From contig NZ_JADPZX010000001.1 in the NCBI RefSeq assembly GCF_015712165.1, positions 248,001 through 312,000 of the forward strand: DNA of 64,000 nucleotides. The letters run 5' to 3'. The DNA is from Streptomyces spinoverrucosus. GTDB taxonomy: Bacteria > Actinomycetota > Actinomycetes > Streptomycetales > Streptomycetaceae. Both the position numbers and the translations under genes were made by a program. The notes below the pieces were generated by a model. The model saw only the letters and a list, made by a program, of their open reading frames with translations, had not been told where the DNA came from and did no database searches. Shown piece after piece: positions 17,878-25,885 of this stretch. Position 1 is the stretch's first letter. Each line of letters opens with the position of its first letter.

Positions 17878-18802
17878 GTCGGGTGGCCTCCGTCGGGGTG
17901 GCTTCGGGGAGCGTCGCGGGTGTGGTCGTGGGGGGTGCGGGTTCGAGGAAGAAGTGGCCGTAGGGCACGGTCCAGACGCAGTCGTGACCGAGGCGGTGGC
18001 CGGTGTAGCCCCCCTCGCCGTAGGCGGTGCCGTGGTCGGAGCAGACGATCGCGAAGCAGCGGCGTCTGCTGCTCACCGCGGCGAACAGCCGACCGATGTG
18101 CCGGTCGACGTACTCCAGCGCGGCGGCGTGCGTCTCGCGTGTGTCGCCGTCCTCTCGGGTCGCACCCGGCAGATGGAACCAGTTCGGCTGGTGCAGGGCG
18201 GACACGTTGACGAAGAGGAACAGCCGCTGCTCGGCGGGCAGTTCACTGATCACGCGTTCGGCGCGGGCCACCTGGTTCTCGAAGGACGCGGGCGAGGTGA
18301 CACCGAAGTCCGGTTCCCAGTACGACTCGTGGAAGAGGCCGGGCAGCACCGAGCCGAGCGGACCCTGCTTGTTGAAGAAGCCCACTCCGCCGACGCACAC
18401 GGTGTGGTAGCCCACCTCGGCCAAGCCGGAGACAAGGTCGGGGGTGTCGTAGACGAAGGTCTTCGGTGCGGTGGTCTCGCTGCCCGCGAAGCTCGCCGCG
18501 AACAGCCGTGGGTGCGGTCCGGGGGCGGCCGGGGTGGGCAGGAAGCCGGCGAACATGGCCTGGTGGGACGCGTAGGTGAAACTGCCCGGGGCGTGCCGCT
18601 TCTCCCAGCGGCCGCCGGGCAGGTGGCGGGTCAGGTTCGGTATGCGGCCCGCGGCGGCGAGTTCGGCGGCTACGTCGTAGCGCAGGGTGTCGAGGGTGAC
18701 GAGGAGGAGGTCGTGGCTGCCGACGATCTCGTTCATGTCCGGCTCGCCCGCTGCCGACGGGGTGGGCGGAATCGGCTCACTGATGGGGGCGGGCGAGGGC
18801 AT
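17873..18802 (-). CDS. STM4013/SEN3800-family hydrolase (sulfatase/phosphatase fold)
   Basis: A 309-residue protein of the alkaline-phosphatase-like superfamily. Metal-binding signatures are visible at the start (LLLVTLDTLRYD, with an aspartate pair and a threonine in the usual nucleophile position) and near the C-terminus (IVCSDHGTAYGEGGYTGHRLGH, where Asp-His and further histidines complete the site). I chose ATG 18802, which has AGGAA upstream and overlaps the STM4014 stop by 26 bp; the open frame reaches 18886 and a shorter start at MNEIVGSHD is possible. It is the third gene of the STM4015-to-STM4011 operon. Substrate unknown. Confidence 0.83.
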   Translation of the reverse strand: MPSPAPISEPIPPTPSAAGEPDMNEIVGSHDLLLVTLDTLRYDVAAELAAAGRIPNLTRHLPGGRWEKRHAPGSFTYASHQAMFAGFLPTPAAPGPHPRLFAASFAGSETTAPKTFVYDTPDLVSGLAEVGYHTVCVGGVGFFNKQGPLGSVLPGLFHESYWEPDFGVTSPASFENQVARAERVISELPAEQRLFLFVNVSALHQPNWFHLPGATREDGDTRETHAAALEYVDRHIGRLFAAVSSRRRCFAIVCSDHGTAYGEGGYTGHRLGHDCVWTVPYGHFFLEPAPPTTTPATLPEATPTEATRR

Positions 18803-19997
18803 GGGCGCGTGTTCCTGTTCTCTTGCCGTGCGGGTGGTGCTGTGGGGGCCCGTGGGGTCCGTGGTCCTCGTCGGGCCGACCGTCATACGTGCGCAGTGCG
18901 GCCGTGACCTGGGCGGCGTAGGTGTCGAGGCCTTCGGCTCCGCTGCCGGGCAGGCCGGTGAGCCGGGGCAGCAGATCGCCGAAGGCGTTGACCTCGCCGA
19001 CGGCGGCGCTGCGCCACCCGACGGCCGGCAGCAGGTCGACGCCCACGCACAGGGTGCCCGGGAAGCAGGCCGCGGCCCGCTCGCACACGTCGAGCAGGTC
19101 GGCCCAGCGGGCGCCCGCCGCCTCGACGGCCCGCCGGGCCGTGTCGAGGTCGCCGCGGCTGCCGCCGAGGTGGAGGTTGGTCAGGGGCCAGCGGCTGGTG
19201 CGGACCACCGCGTGGGTGGCTCGGCCGGCGACCACCACGACTCTCAGGTCCGCGGCCCGGCCCTGCTGCGAGGCTTTCGGCAGCCAGCGTTCCAGGTGCA
19301 GGCCGTCGGGGGCGAGCGCGTCGACGATGGCCGCGATGTCCCGCTCGCGCTCGTAGCGGCGCACCCTGAGGGAGTTGAACAGACGCCCGTCCGCGGCGAG
19401 TTCGACCGAGGTGGTGGCCCGGAGGCGCCCGCCCCCGCCCGACTCCACGGCCAGCACACCCGACGCGGACGAGCCGTGCGCGGGCTTGACGAACAGCCGG
19501 GGCATCCGGTGCTCCCGCATCAGCGCCCGTACGTCGTCCCAGCCACGTATCGGCGCGGCTCCCGGCCCCGATGTGGGCGAGGCGGGGACCGGCACGCCCG
19601 CCGCGTCGAGGACGGCGTGGCAGCGCCGCTTGTCGAACAGCACTGCCAGGTCGTCGGGGTCGTCGAGCCGGATTCCGCCGCGCAGGGAGCGCAGCGCCGC
19701 CGTGAACCCCGCGTACCAGCGGGCCGAGCCCTCCACCCGGGTGGGGTCCTGGGTGCCGCGCAGCAGCCGGTCGACGTCGGCGTTCTCGCCCGGCGAGTCG
19801 ACGCGGACGAGTTCCGCCGCGTCGAACTCGGCTCCGCCCGCGCGCAGTACGTCCGACCAGGCGACGACACGCGGGGCGGGCAGGCCGGCCGCGCGCACCG
19901 CCTCGGCGAAGAGGGTGACCCGGCGGTTCTCGGGGTTGCCCACGACGGCGAAACGGGCGCTGGGGACACGGGCCGGTCGCATGGTCGGCGCGCTCAT
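18777..19997 (-). CDS. STM4014-family ATP-grasp protein
   Basis: A 406-residue protein with an ATP-grasp layout. An N-terminal substrate domain (RFAVVGNPENRRVTLF) is followed by a lysine-containing ATP-binding strand (PRLFVKPAHGSSASGVLAV) and a C-terminal metal-binding part (CVGVDLLPAVG ... AVGEVNAFGDLLP). ATP-grasp enzymes form amide or ester bonds through acyl phosphates. ATG 19997 overlaps the STM4015 stop (ATGA). The last 30 residues are rich in His, Gly and Arg and overlap the next gene; they may be a lineage-specific tail. In this operon it could ligate the product of the radical SAM enzymes, which is inference only. Confidence 0.83.
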   Translation of the reverse strand: MSAPTMRPARVPSARFAVVGNPENRRVTLFAEAVRAAGLPAPRVVAWSDVLRAGGAEFDAAELVRVDSPGENADVDRLLRGTQDPTRVEGSARWYAGFTAALRSLRGGIRLDDPDDLAVLFDKRRCHAVLDAAGVPVPASPTSGPGAAPIRGWDDVRALMREHRMPRLFVKPAHGSSASGVLAVESGGGGRLRATTSVELAADGRLFNSLRVRRYERERDIAAIVDALAPDGLHLERWLPKASQQGRAADLRVVVVAGRATHAVVRTSRWPLTNLHLGGSRGDLDTARRAVEAAGARWADLLDVCERAAACFPGTLCVGVDLLPAVGWRSAAVGEVNAFGDLLPRLTGLPGSGAEGLDTYAAQVTAALRTYDGRPDEDHGPHGPPQHHPHGKRTGTRAHALARPHQ

Positions 19998-20953
19998 TCG
20001 CCCACGGCGACGTATCGCCACACCGTGCCGTTGTGGTCGTGGTCCTCGTCGGCGTCGCCGTGGTCCAGGTCCAGGGCGACGCCGGCGGGTTCGAGGGTCT
20101 GCCGCAGGCGCTCCTGGAGGGGCTCGGTCATGTAGTGGTGGTGCAGGTCGAGTTGCTTGAGGTGAGTGAGCGGCTGGCCGGCGAGGAGAGCGGCGGCGCC
20201 GTCGTCGGTCAGGACGCCCATGGACAGGTCCAGCACCTCCAGGCGGGCGACCACGGGAGCGGCGGCGACGGCCGCGGCGACGGCGTCCTGCATCTCGCTG
20301 TTGCGCAGGGCCAGGTGGCGCAGGCGCGGCAGGCGGGCGCCGGACAGGATCGGCTCCAGGTCGGCGACTTCGCTGTCGCCGCCGTAGTCTGGCGTGCCCA
20401 GCCACAGGTCGAGTTCTTCGAGGGCGGGCAGGTCGCTGCCCGCGACACCGCGCACGACGTCGGCGGGCAGCCCGCCGGACTCCATGGTGAGTTTGCGCAG
20501 GCCGGTGTGGCGCAGGGCGGGGAAACGCAGCCCGGATCCGCCGCGGACGCCGAACTCCTCCAGGTCGGGGAAGGCGGTGAGAAGGGGGGTGACGTCGGTC
20601 TGGTTGATCCAGGAGATCTCACACTCCTCCATCACCATGTCGCCTACGAACAGCGCCCGCAGCGCCGGGAGACGGTCCCGGGCGGCCACCAGCGCCTCGA
20701 TGACGGCGGACGGGTCGGTGTCGTAGGCCTCCTGCCAGGCACCGACGATCAGGGCGCGGACGCGGGTGGTGTCGACGGCGGCGCAGAACCGGGCGAAGGC
20801 GTCGGTCCAGTCCTCCTCGGCGTCGTACACGCCGCTGCCGATGCGCCAGGCGGAGGAGTCCGCGTCGGGCAGGTCGTCCGGCCGGTGATCGGGGCCCGGG
20901 AAGGTGTAGGCGGGCAGCCGGTACAGCGCGTCGAGGTGGTCACCGATGGTCAT
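19994..20953 (-). CDS. STM4015-family leucine-rich-repeat protein
   Basis: A 319-residue cytosolic protein (no signal peptide). From about residue 130 it carries repeated leucine-rich segments: LPALEELDLWLG, LPRLRHLALRNSEM, VVARLEVLDLSMG, LTHLKQLDLHHHYM. These LRRs probably form a curved binding surface for another protein. The first 100 residues are acidic and specific to the STM4015 family. ATG 20953 has AGGAG at good spacing, and this is the first gene of the five-gene operon, so a promoter should lie just upstream. A scaffold or substrate-recognition role is likely but unproven. Confidence 0.83.
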   Translation of the reverse strand: MTIGDHLDALYRLPAYTFPGPDHRPDDLPDADSSAWRIGSGVYDAEEDWTDAFARFCAAVDTTRVRALIVGAWQEAYDTDPSAVIEALVAARDRLPALRALFVGDMVMEECEISWINQTDVTPLLTAFPDLEEFGVRGGSGLRFPALRHTGLRKLTMESGGLPADVVRGVAGSDLPALEELDLWLGTPDYGGDSEVADLEPILSGARLPRLRHLALRNSEMQDAVAAAVAAAPVVARLEVLDLSMGVLTDDGAAALLAGQPLTHLKQLDLHHHYMTEPLQERLRQTLEPAGVALDLDHGDADEDHDHNGTVWRYVAVGE

Positions 20954-21249
20954 GCGGCTGCTCCTGTGAAGAGAGAACGGGTGTTCCGTGGCGACCGCTG
21001 TTCTACCAACAGGCACTGACAAAGCCCGTCGGGGGGCCGTGGTTCCGGCCGTTGCGCCGGGGGGGGGGACGCGCCGGTGCACGAGACCTGACCGGGGCGG
21101 CCCAGCCTCGCGGACGTCCCGGCCCACTCCACGAGCTGAGCGGCGGCCGCGGCCATGAGGAGACGACCTCCGGCAACAGGGGCGCCGAATACTCGAGGGC
21201 CGGGAACGCGTCCCGGCCCTCTCGTCATTCCCCGTCACTTTCCCGTCGA
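20954..21249. other. Intergenic region upstream of the STM4015-type operon
   Basis: About 300 bp without a convincing gene. It must hold the promoter of the minus-strand STM4015 operon and the 3' end of the ThuA-type gene. It contains a run of ten G residues at about 21059-21068, which is a mutable tract, and the terminator-like hairpin at 21195-21221. No other structure was recognised. Confidence 0.6.
21195..21221. terminator. Perfect 11-bp stem-loop after the ThuA-type gene
   Basis: GAGGGCCGGGA (21195-21205) is the exact reverse complement of TCCCGGCCCTC (21211-21221), with the loop ACGCG. It lies 29 bp beyond the stop of the minus-strand gene at 21250. There is no T-run, as is common for Streptomyces terminators. 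Confidence 0.75.
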
Positions 21250-23118
21250 TCAGGGGAGCGTCCACTTCTGGTTGGGTCCGGTGTGGCAGGACCACAGATG
21301 CACTGGCGTGCCGTCGTTCCAGGTGCCGCCGGACGCGTCGAGGCATTTGCCGGTCTGCGGATTACGGACGGAGCCGTCGGCCTGCGGAGACCATTGCTGG
21401 GCGCCGGTGCCGTTGCAGCTCCACAACTGGATCCTCGTACCGTCGGCGCTGCCGCCGCCGGAGACGTCCAGACACTTGCCCAGGGCCCTCATGGTGCCGT
21501 CCGCGACGGTCCACTTCTGCGCGTCGGAGCCGCTGCACGTCCACAGCTGGATCTTCGTACCGTCGGCGGTCTGCGATCCGTCGACGTCCAGGCACTTGCC
21601 GTTGACGCCCTTCACCTCGCCCGAACGCGGCCCAGGAGTGGAACCCGAGTGCTTGATGCGGACGTTGCGGAAGGACACGTCGTCGCCGTCGCCGTGGTTC
21701 TGGATGCCGATGTGCCCCTGGGCGAGGCTTCGTGCCGGATCCGTGTTGGTGAAGTCGTTGATCTTCTGGCCGTTGAGGAAGACCTCCAGCCGCTCCCCCG
21801 TGACCCGGATCTCGTACGTGTTCCACTCGCCCGGAGGGTTCAGCGCCGCGTCACGTGCGGCGATGTCCGCCGACTTGTACCCGTAGACCGCCCCGGTGGT
21901 GCGTTCGGGAACGTCGGTGGCGTCGATCTGGATCTCGTAGCCGTTGTTCACCGCGGACCAGGGGTCGTCGGAGGCCGGGAAGCCCACGAAGACGCCGGAG
22001 TTGTCGTCCCCGGCCATCTTCCAGTCGAGCTTCAGGGAATAGTCCCCCTTGAACTCCTGCGCGGAGTACCACAGCATGCCCAGGCCTCCGTACGAGGTCA
22101 GGGTGGAGTCGGCGAGCGTGAAGCCGCCCGGGCCCGCCTGCTTCCAGCCGTTGGTGCTGGATCCGTCGAAGAGCGTCTGGTAGCCCGTCTCCGGTCGGCA
22201 GTCGGCCTGTGTGCGGTCCGCCGCCCAGCGGAGGCCACCGAGGAGGTGGCGGCGGAAGGCGGGCTCGGCGTAGGACTCGTCGGTGTGCCCACCGCCCGTG
22301 TAGAAGGCCCGGCCGCCCTGGTAGTCCTTGCACCAGCTGATCGGGTGATCGCCCGACATGTTGCCGCCGCTGTAGCTCGACTCGTCCAGGGAGGCCAGGA
22401 CGCGGGCGGTGGTGCGCGGATTCGAGCGGTAGTTGTACCACTCGTCCGTGCGCTGCCAGGACGTGCCCAGGTGAGCTGTGGCGTCGTGGGCCCGGTCCTC
22501 GACCTTGACGGTGGCGGACTGGATCGCCGGGTGCGAGTGGAACAGGGCTCCGGCCAGCCCCTCGTAGAAGGGCCAGTCGTACTCGGTGTCGGCCGCGGCA
22601 TGGATGCCGACGTATCCGCCACCGCCCTGGATGTACTGCTCGAAGGCGGTCTGCTGGGCGCCGTTCAGGACGTCGCCCGTGGTGGACAGGAAGACGACGG
22701 CTTCGTACCGGGCGAGGTTGGCGCCGGTGAAGGCACCGGCGTCCTCGGTGGCGTCCACGGTGAAGTTGTGCTCGGCGCCCAGGTCCCGCAGGGCCGTGAT
22801 GCCGTCGTCGATCGAGGAGTGCCGGAAACCGGCCGTCTTGGAGAAGACGAGCACCTCGTACGCGGGGTCCGCCGCTGATACCGGCGACGAGAACGCCGCG
22901 TCGGCCCCGGTGGCGTGGTCCGCGGCGCCGGTCAGGGCGATGGCCTGAGGTGTTCCGGCCAGCAGGGCGGCTCCGAGGAGGGCCGTGGCCGCTCTCAGTT
23001 TGTTGCGCACTTCCTCGGCGGCTCCCGCGGGTGCGGCGGGCAAAACGACACCGACGGCGCCTGCCACCGTCGGTACGAGCCATCGAAGAGGTCTGCGACT
23101 TAACGGACTTGTGCGCAC
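21250..23118 (-). CDS. Secreted ThuA / DUF1080 / ricin-lectin protein
   Basis: A 622-residue exported protein with three domains. Residues about 85-290 are a ThuA (trehalose-utilisation, glutamine-amidotransferase-like) domain: VLVFSKTAGFRHSSI and GGGYVGIHAAADTEYDW. Residues about 300-475 are a 3-keto-disaccharide hydrolase (DUF1080) lamin-type domain: QTLFDGSSTNGWKQ and NPPGEWNTYEIRV. Residues 490-622 are a ricin B-type beta-trefoil lectin with three QXW-like repeats (DAQKW, GAQQW, NQKW). It probably acts on extracellular plant-type sugars. GTG 23118 has a strong GGGAGG. The N-terminus holds two successive hydrophobic segments (ending near residues 33 and 60), so a second start at GTG 23010 is possible. 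Confidence 0.9.
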   Translation of the reverse strand: MRTSPLSRRPLRWLVPTVAGAVGVVLPAAPAGAAEEVRNKLRAATALLGAALLAGTPQAIALTGAADHATGADAAFSSPVSAADPAYEVLVFSKTAGFRHSSIDDGITALRDLGAEHNFTVDATEDAGAFTGANLARYEAVVFLSTTGDVLNGAQQTAFEQYIQGGGGYVGIHAAADTEYDWPFYEGLAGALFHSHPAIQSATVKVEDRAHDATAHLGTSWQRTDEWYNYRSNPRTTARVLASLDESSYSGGNMSGDHPISWCKDYQGGRAFYTGGGHTDESYAEPAFRRHLLGGLRWAADRTQADCRPETGYQTLFDGSSTNGWKQAGPGGFTLADSTLTSYGGLGMLWYSAQEFKGDYSLKLDWKMAGDDNSGVFVGFPASDDPWSAVNNGYEIQIDATDVPERTTGAVYGYKSADIAARDAALNPPGEWNTYEIRVTGERLEVFLNGQKINDFTNTDPARSLAQGHIGIQNHGDGDDVSFRNVRIKHSGSTPGPRSGEVKGVNGKCLDVDGSQTADGTKIQLWTCSGSDAQKWTVADGTMRALGKCLDVSGGGSADGTRIQLWSCNGTGAQQWSPQADGSVRNPQTGKCLDASGGTWNDGTPVHLWSCHTGPNQKWTLP

Positions 23119-23419
23119 AGGTGCCTCCCGGGTGTGGGGGTAGCGGCAGGCGGGCGTGTCAGAAGGAAGTTAGCGGCGTTCGTTCGAGGACGTAAGTCCT
23201 TTTGCGCAAGATCTCGTTACTTCTTCCCGGGTGGGGACAAAGTGCGCGCGGGGGACAGATCGGTGGCGCTGTGTCCACCCTTCCGCCGCACCCGCGCCCG
23301 CTTACCGTTTTCTCATTTCAGATGTGACCTTTTCGGCCCGGTTCTGTGTGGAGACTTTGCGAAGGACGCTGGTAATTTGAGAGCGCCGCGATGCCCCGCG
23401 AAGCCGGGGAGGGGGAGTC
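23119..23419. other. Divergent promoter region between the ThuA-type gene and the PBP gene
   Basis: About 300 bp that separate a minus-strand and a plus-strand gene, locally less GC-rich than the flanking genes around 23300-23370. It must contain both promoters. I could not identify a convincing -35/-10 pair or an operator. Confidence 0.5.
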
Positions 23420-23497
23420 ATGATTTGCGGCCGCTGCTGCGGCAACAACATCAAACCTCGTACGTCTGTACGGTCTGCCTGCGCGAGCAACACGTAG
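23420..23497 (+). CDS. Possible 25-residue cysteine-containing leader peptide
   Basis: ATG 23420 is preceded by a strong GGGGAGGGGGAG ribosome site and opens a 25-codon frame beginning MICGRCCGNNIKPRT and ending at TAG 23495. It contains four cysteines, including CGRCC. It ends 19 bp before the GTG of the class A PBP gene, so it could be an upstream regulatory ORF or a tiny protein. The only evidence is the ribosome site and position; it may not be expressed. Confidence 0.35.
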   Translation: MICGRCCGNNIKPRTSVRSACASNT

Positions 23498-23516
23498 TGC
23501 GGAGGGAGGCACAGTC

Positions 23517-25829
23517 GTGGCCCAGGGAGGGCAGGGGGGACGCCGCCGTCAAAGTGGCGACGAGGTGCCTCTGGAGCCGGACGTCACCATGCAGTTGAAG
23601 GTCCCGGCGCAGCCGACTGCGGCCGCGGACGAGACCATGCAGCTGCGCATACCCGAGGGCGGCATACCCACCGGATTCGACATATCCGCTGATTCCAACG
23701 CCTCCGGGATATCCGGGATATCCGACATACCCGAGGCGCCCGACGCCGCCTCCCCCGCATCCGAGAATTCCCGTACGCCCTCCCGTCGCCGCCGCAAAGC
23801 CCCCCGCCCCTCCCCCGCCGCCCGCCTCACCGCGGCCCTCGGCCCTCGGCTGACCCCCGTCCTCGCCCCCGTCGTCGCCTTCCTCGGCCCCTACGTCCGC
23901 CGGCTGCGCCCGCTGTACCCCCGGCCGGGCCGCACCGGTTGGCGCCGCTGGATCCCCTCCTGGCGGCAGACCCTCGGCGGCTTCCTCGCCTCCCTCGGAC
24001 TGAGCACCCTCTTCCTGGTCGTCGCCTACGCCGCCACCGACATCCCGGACAATCTCAACACCTACGCCACTCAGCAGGACAACGTGTACTTCTGGGCCGA
24101 CGGCACCCCGATGGCCCGTACGGGCTGGGTGCAGCGGCAGGCGATGCCGCTGGACGACGTACCGGAGGACGTCCGCTGGGCGGTGCTCGCCGCCGAGAAC
24201 GCGAGCTTCTACAGCGACCCCGGCGTCTCCTTCAAGGGCATCACCCGCGCCCTGTTCCGCACGCTCGGCGCGGGCGACACCCAGGGCGGCTCGACCATCA
24301 CCCAGCAGTACGTCAAGAACGTCTACCTCAACCAGGACCAGACGCTCAGCCGCAAGTTCACCGAGGCCATGATCGCCCTCAAGCTCGACAACAGGATGAG
24401 CAAGGACGAGATCCTGGAGAGCTATCTCAACACCAGCTGGTTCGGCCGCGGCACCTACGGCATCCAGCGCGCCGCCCAGGCCTACTACGGCAAGGACGTC
24501 AACGAACTCAACGTCAGCGAGGCCGCCTTCCTCGCCTCCCTGCTCAAGGGCGCCGGCCTGTACGACCCCACGCTCAGCAAGGCGAACCAGGAGCGGGCCG
24601 TGGAGCGCTGGTCGTGGATCCTGGACCGGATGGTGGCCATCGGCAAGCTGTCGCCGCAGGAGCGCGCCAAGTACCGGACGTTCCCCGCGCCGCTGAAGAG
24701 CAACCCGCTGTACGACACCGGCGAGCAGAGCGACTACCTGGTGGAACTCGCCGCGCAGTACGCCAAGAAGAACGCGCACCTCTCGGACAAGGACTTCGAC
24801 CTCGGCGGCTACCAGATCTACACGACGTTCGACAAGGATCGCGAGGCGCAGCTCACCGAGGCCGTCACCAAGGCCCGCAACGAGGCCAAGAAGGACGATC
24901 CGAAGGCCGCCAAGGCCGCCCACTACGGCGCGGCCTCCATCGCCACCGACGGCCGGATCCTCGCTGTCTACGGCGGCCCCGACCACCGTACGCAGGGCTA
25001 CAACGAGTCCAACGCGACCACCGTGCCGGCCGGTTCGGCGTTCCTGCCGTTCGTCTACGCGGCCGGACTGGAGCACGGCGTGCGCAAGACCCGCGACGGC
25101 GACCGCACGCCGGTGACCGGGGAGTCCCTCTACAACGGCGACGACGAGGTGCCCGTCACCACGCCCGAGGGCCCGTACTGGGACCGCAGCGGCCGCAAGG
25201 TCGCCGCACGCAACGACGGCGGCAGGTCCTACGGCCAGATCTCCCTGCACCAGGCCCTCGCCCTGTCCGTCAACACCCCGTTCATGCAGCTCGGCATGGA
25301 CACCGGGCTGGAGAAGGTGCGCGCCACCGCCGAGGCCGCGGGGCTGCTGCCCTCCAGCATCGGCGCCCAGGTGCCGACCCTGTCCACCGGCAGCTCCACA
25401 CCGAGCGCCATCCGCATGGCCAGCGGCTACGCCACCTTCGCCGCCGACGGGGTGCACGTCGAGCCCTACTCGGTGCGGCGCATCACCCTCAACGGTCACA
25501 AGGTCGCCCTCGACGCACCGCCCACCCGCCGCGCGATGGGCGCCGAGGCCGCCCGTGAGGTCCAGTCCGCCCTCACCGACGCCTTCCGCACCGCCCACCC
25601 GGACGCCGCGACCACCTCCGCGGAGGTCGCGGGGAAGCTGGGCACCACCGAGGACGACACGGCCGCGTGGTACGTCGGCACCGCCAAGAAGGTGGCCACC
25701 GCGGTCGTGGTCTACCGCATCGACCTGAACAAGAGCCTCGAACCCCTACCGCTCCAGGGCCTGGGCGGCACCGCAACCAACAGTGTCCCGTACGGCATCT
25801 GGTCAGGTGCCATGAGTCCCCTCGGCTGA
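23517..25829 (+). CDS. Class A penicillin-binding protein with a degenerate transpeptidase site
   Basis: A 770-residue bitopic envelope protein. It has a cytoplasmic low-complexity N-terminus, one membrane helix near residues 153-174, and a GT51 glycosyltransferase domain. The catalytic Glu227 sits in AAENASFY (usually ED) and GGSTITQQYVKN follows near 257. The transpeptidase-like domain comes last. That domain keeps an SVN triad (SVNTPF), but the nucleophile motif reads S507-A-F-L where SxxK is required, and the KTG box reads KLGT. It can probably polymerise glycan strands but should not cross-link or bind penicillin. GTG 23517 has GGAGGG upstream. It is followed by two exported wall-related genes. 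Confidence 0.88.
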   Translation: MAQGGQGGRRRQSGDEVPLEPDVTMQLKVPAQPTAAADETMQLRIPEGGIPTGFDISADSNASGISGISDIPEAPDAASPASENSRTPSRRRRKAPRPSPAARLTAALGPRLTPVLAPVVAFLGPYVRRLRPLYPRPGRTGWRRWIPSWRQTLGGFLASLGLSTLFLVVAYAATDIPDNLNTYATQQDNVYFWADGTPMARTGWVQRQAMPLDDVPEDVRWAVLAAENASFYSDPGVSFKGITRALFRTLGAGDTQGGSTITQQYVKNVYLNQDQTLSRKFTEAMIALKLDNRMSKDEILESYLNTSWFGRGTYGIQRAAQAYYGKDVNELNVSEAAFLASLLKGAGLYDPTLSKANQERAVERWSWILDRMVAIGKLSPQERAKYRTFPAPLKSNPLYDTGEQSDYLVELAAQYAKKNAHLSDKDFDLGGYQIYTTFDKDREAQLTEAVTKARNEAKKDDPKAAKAAHYGAASIATDGRILAVYGGPDHRTQGYNESNATTVPAGSAFLPFVYAAGLEHGVRKTRDGDRTPVTGESLYNGDDEVPVTTPEGPYWDRSGRKVAARNDGGRSYGQISLHQALALSVNTPFMQLGMDTGLEKVRATAEAAGLLPSSIGAQVPTLSTGSSTPSAIRMASGYATFAADGVHVEPYSVRRITLNGHKVALDAPPTRRAMGAEAAREVQSALTDAFRTAHPDAATTSAEVAGKLGTTEDDTAAWYVGTAKKVATAVVVYRIDLNKSLEPLPLQGLGGTATNSVPYGIWSGAMSPLG

Positions 25830-25885
25830 TCACCGACGCGACCGGCATCGCCCCAGCCCCTGTCCCCAAGAGATTGAGCCGCAAG

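Noticed and set aside
16995..17963. Plus-strand glycine-rich frame over the repeat array
   Set aside because: The 21-bp period keeps every frame open, so this is a by-product; the minus-strand frame has start, stop overlap and a known core domain.
13551..20993. Short precursor peptide (RiPP) for the STM4011-4015 operon
   Set aside because: I looked for a small gene with its own ribosome site in the gaps and found none, so a peptide product is not supported.
23451..25598. 715-aa minus-strand frame opposite the PBP gene
   Set aside because: Composition is typical of an antisense shadow (Gly, Val, Arg rich, no domain); the plus-strand gene has clear motifs.
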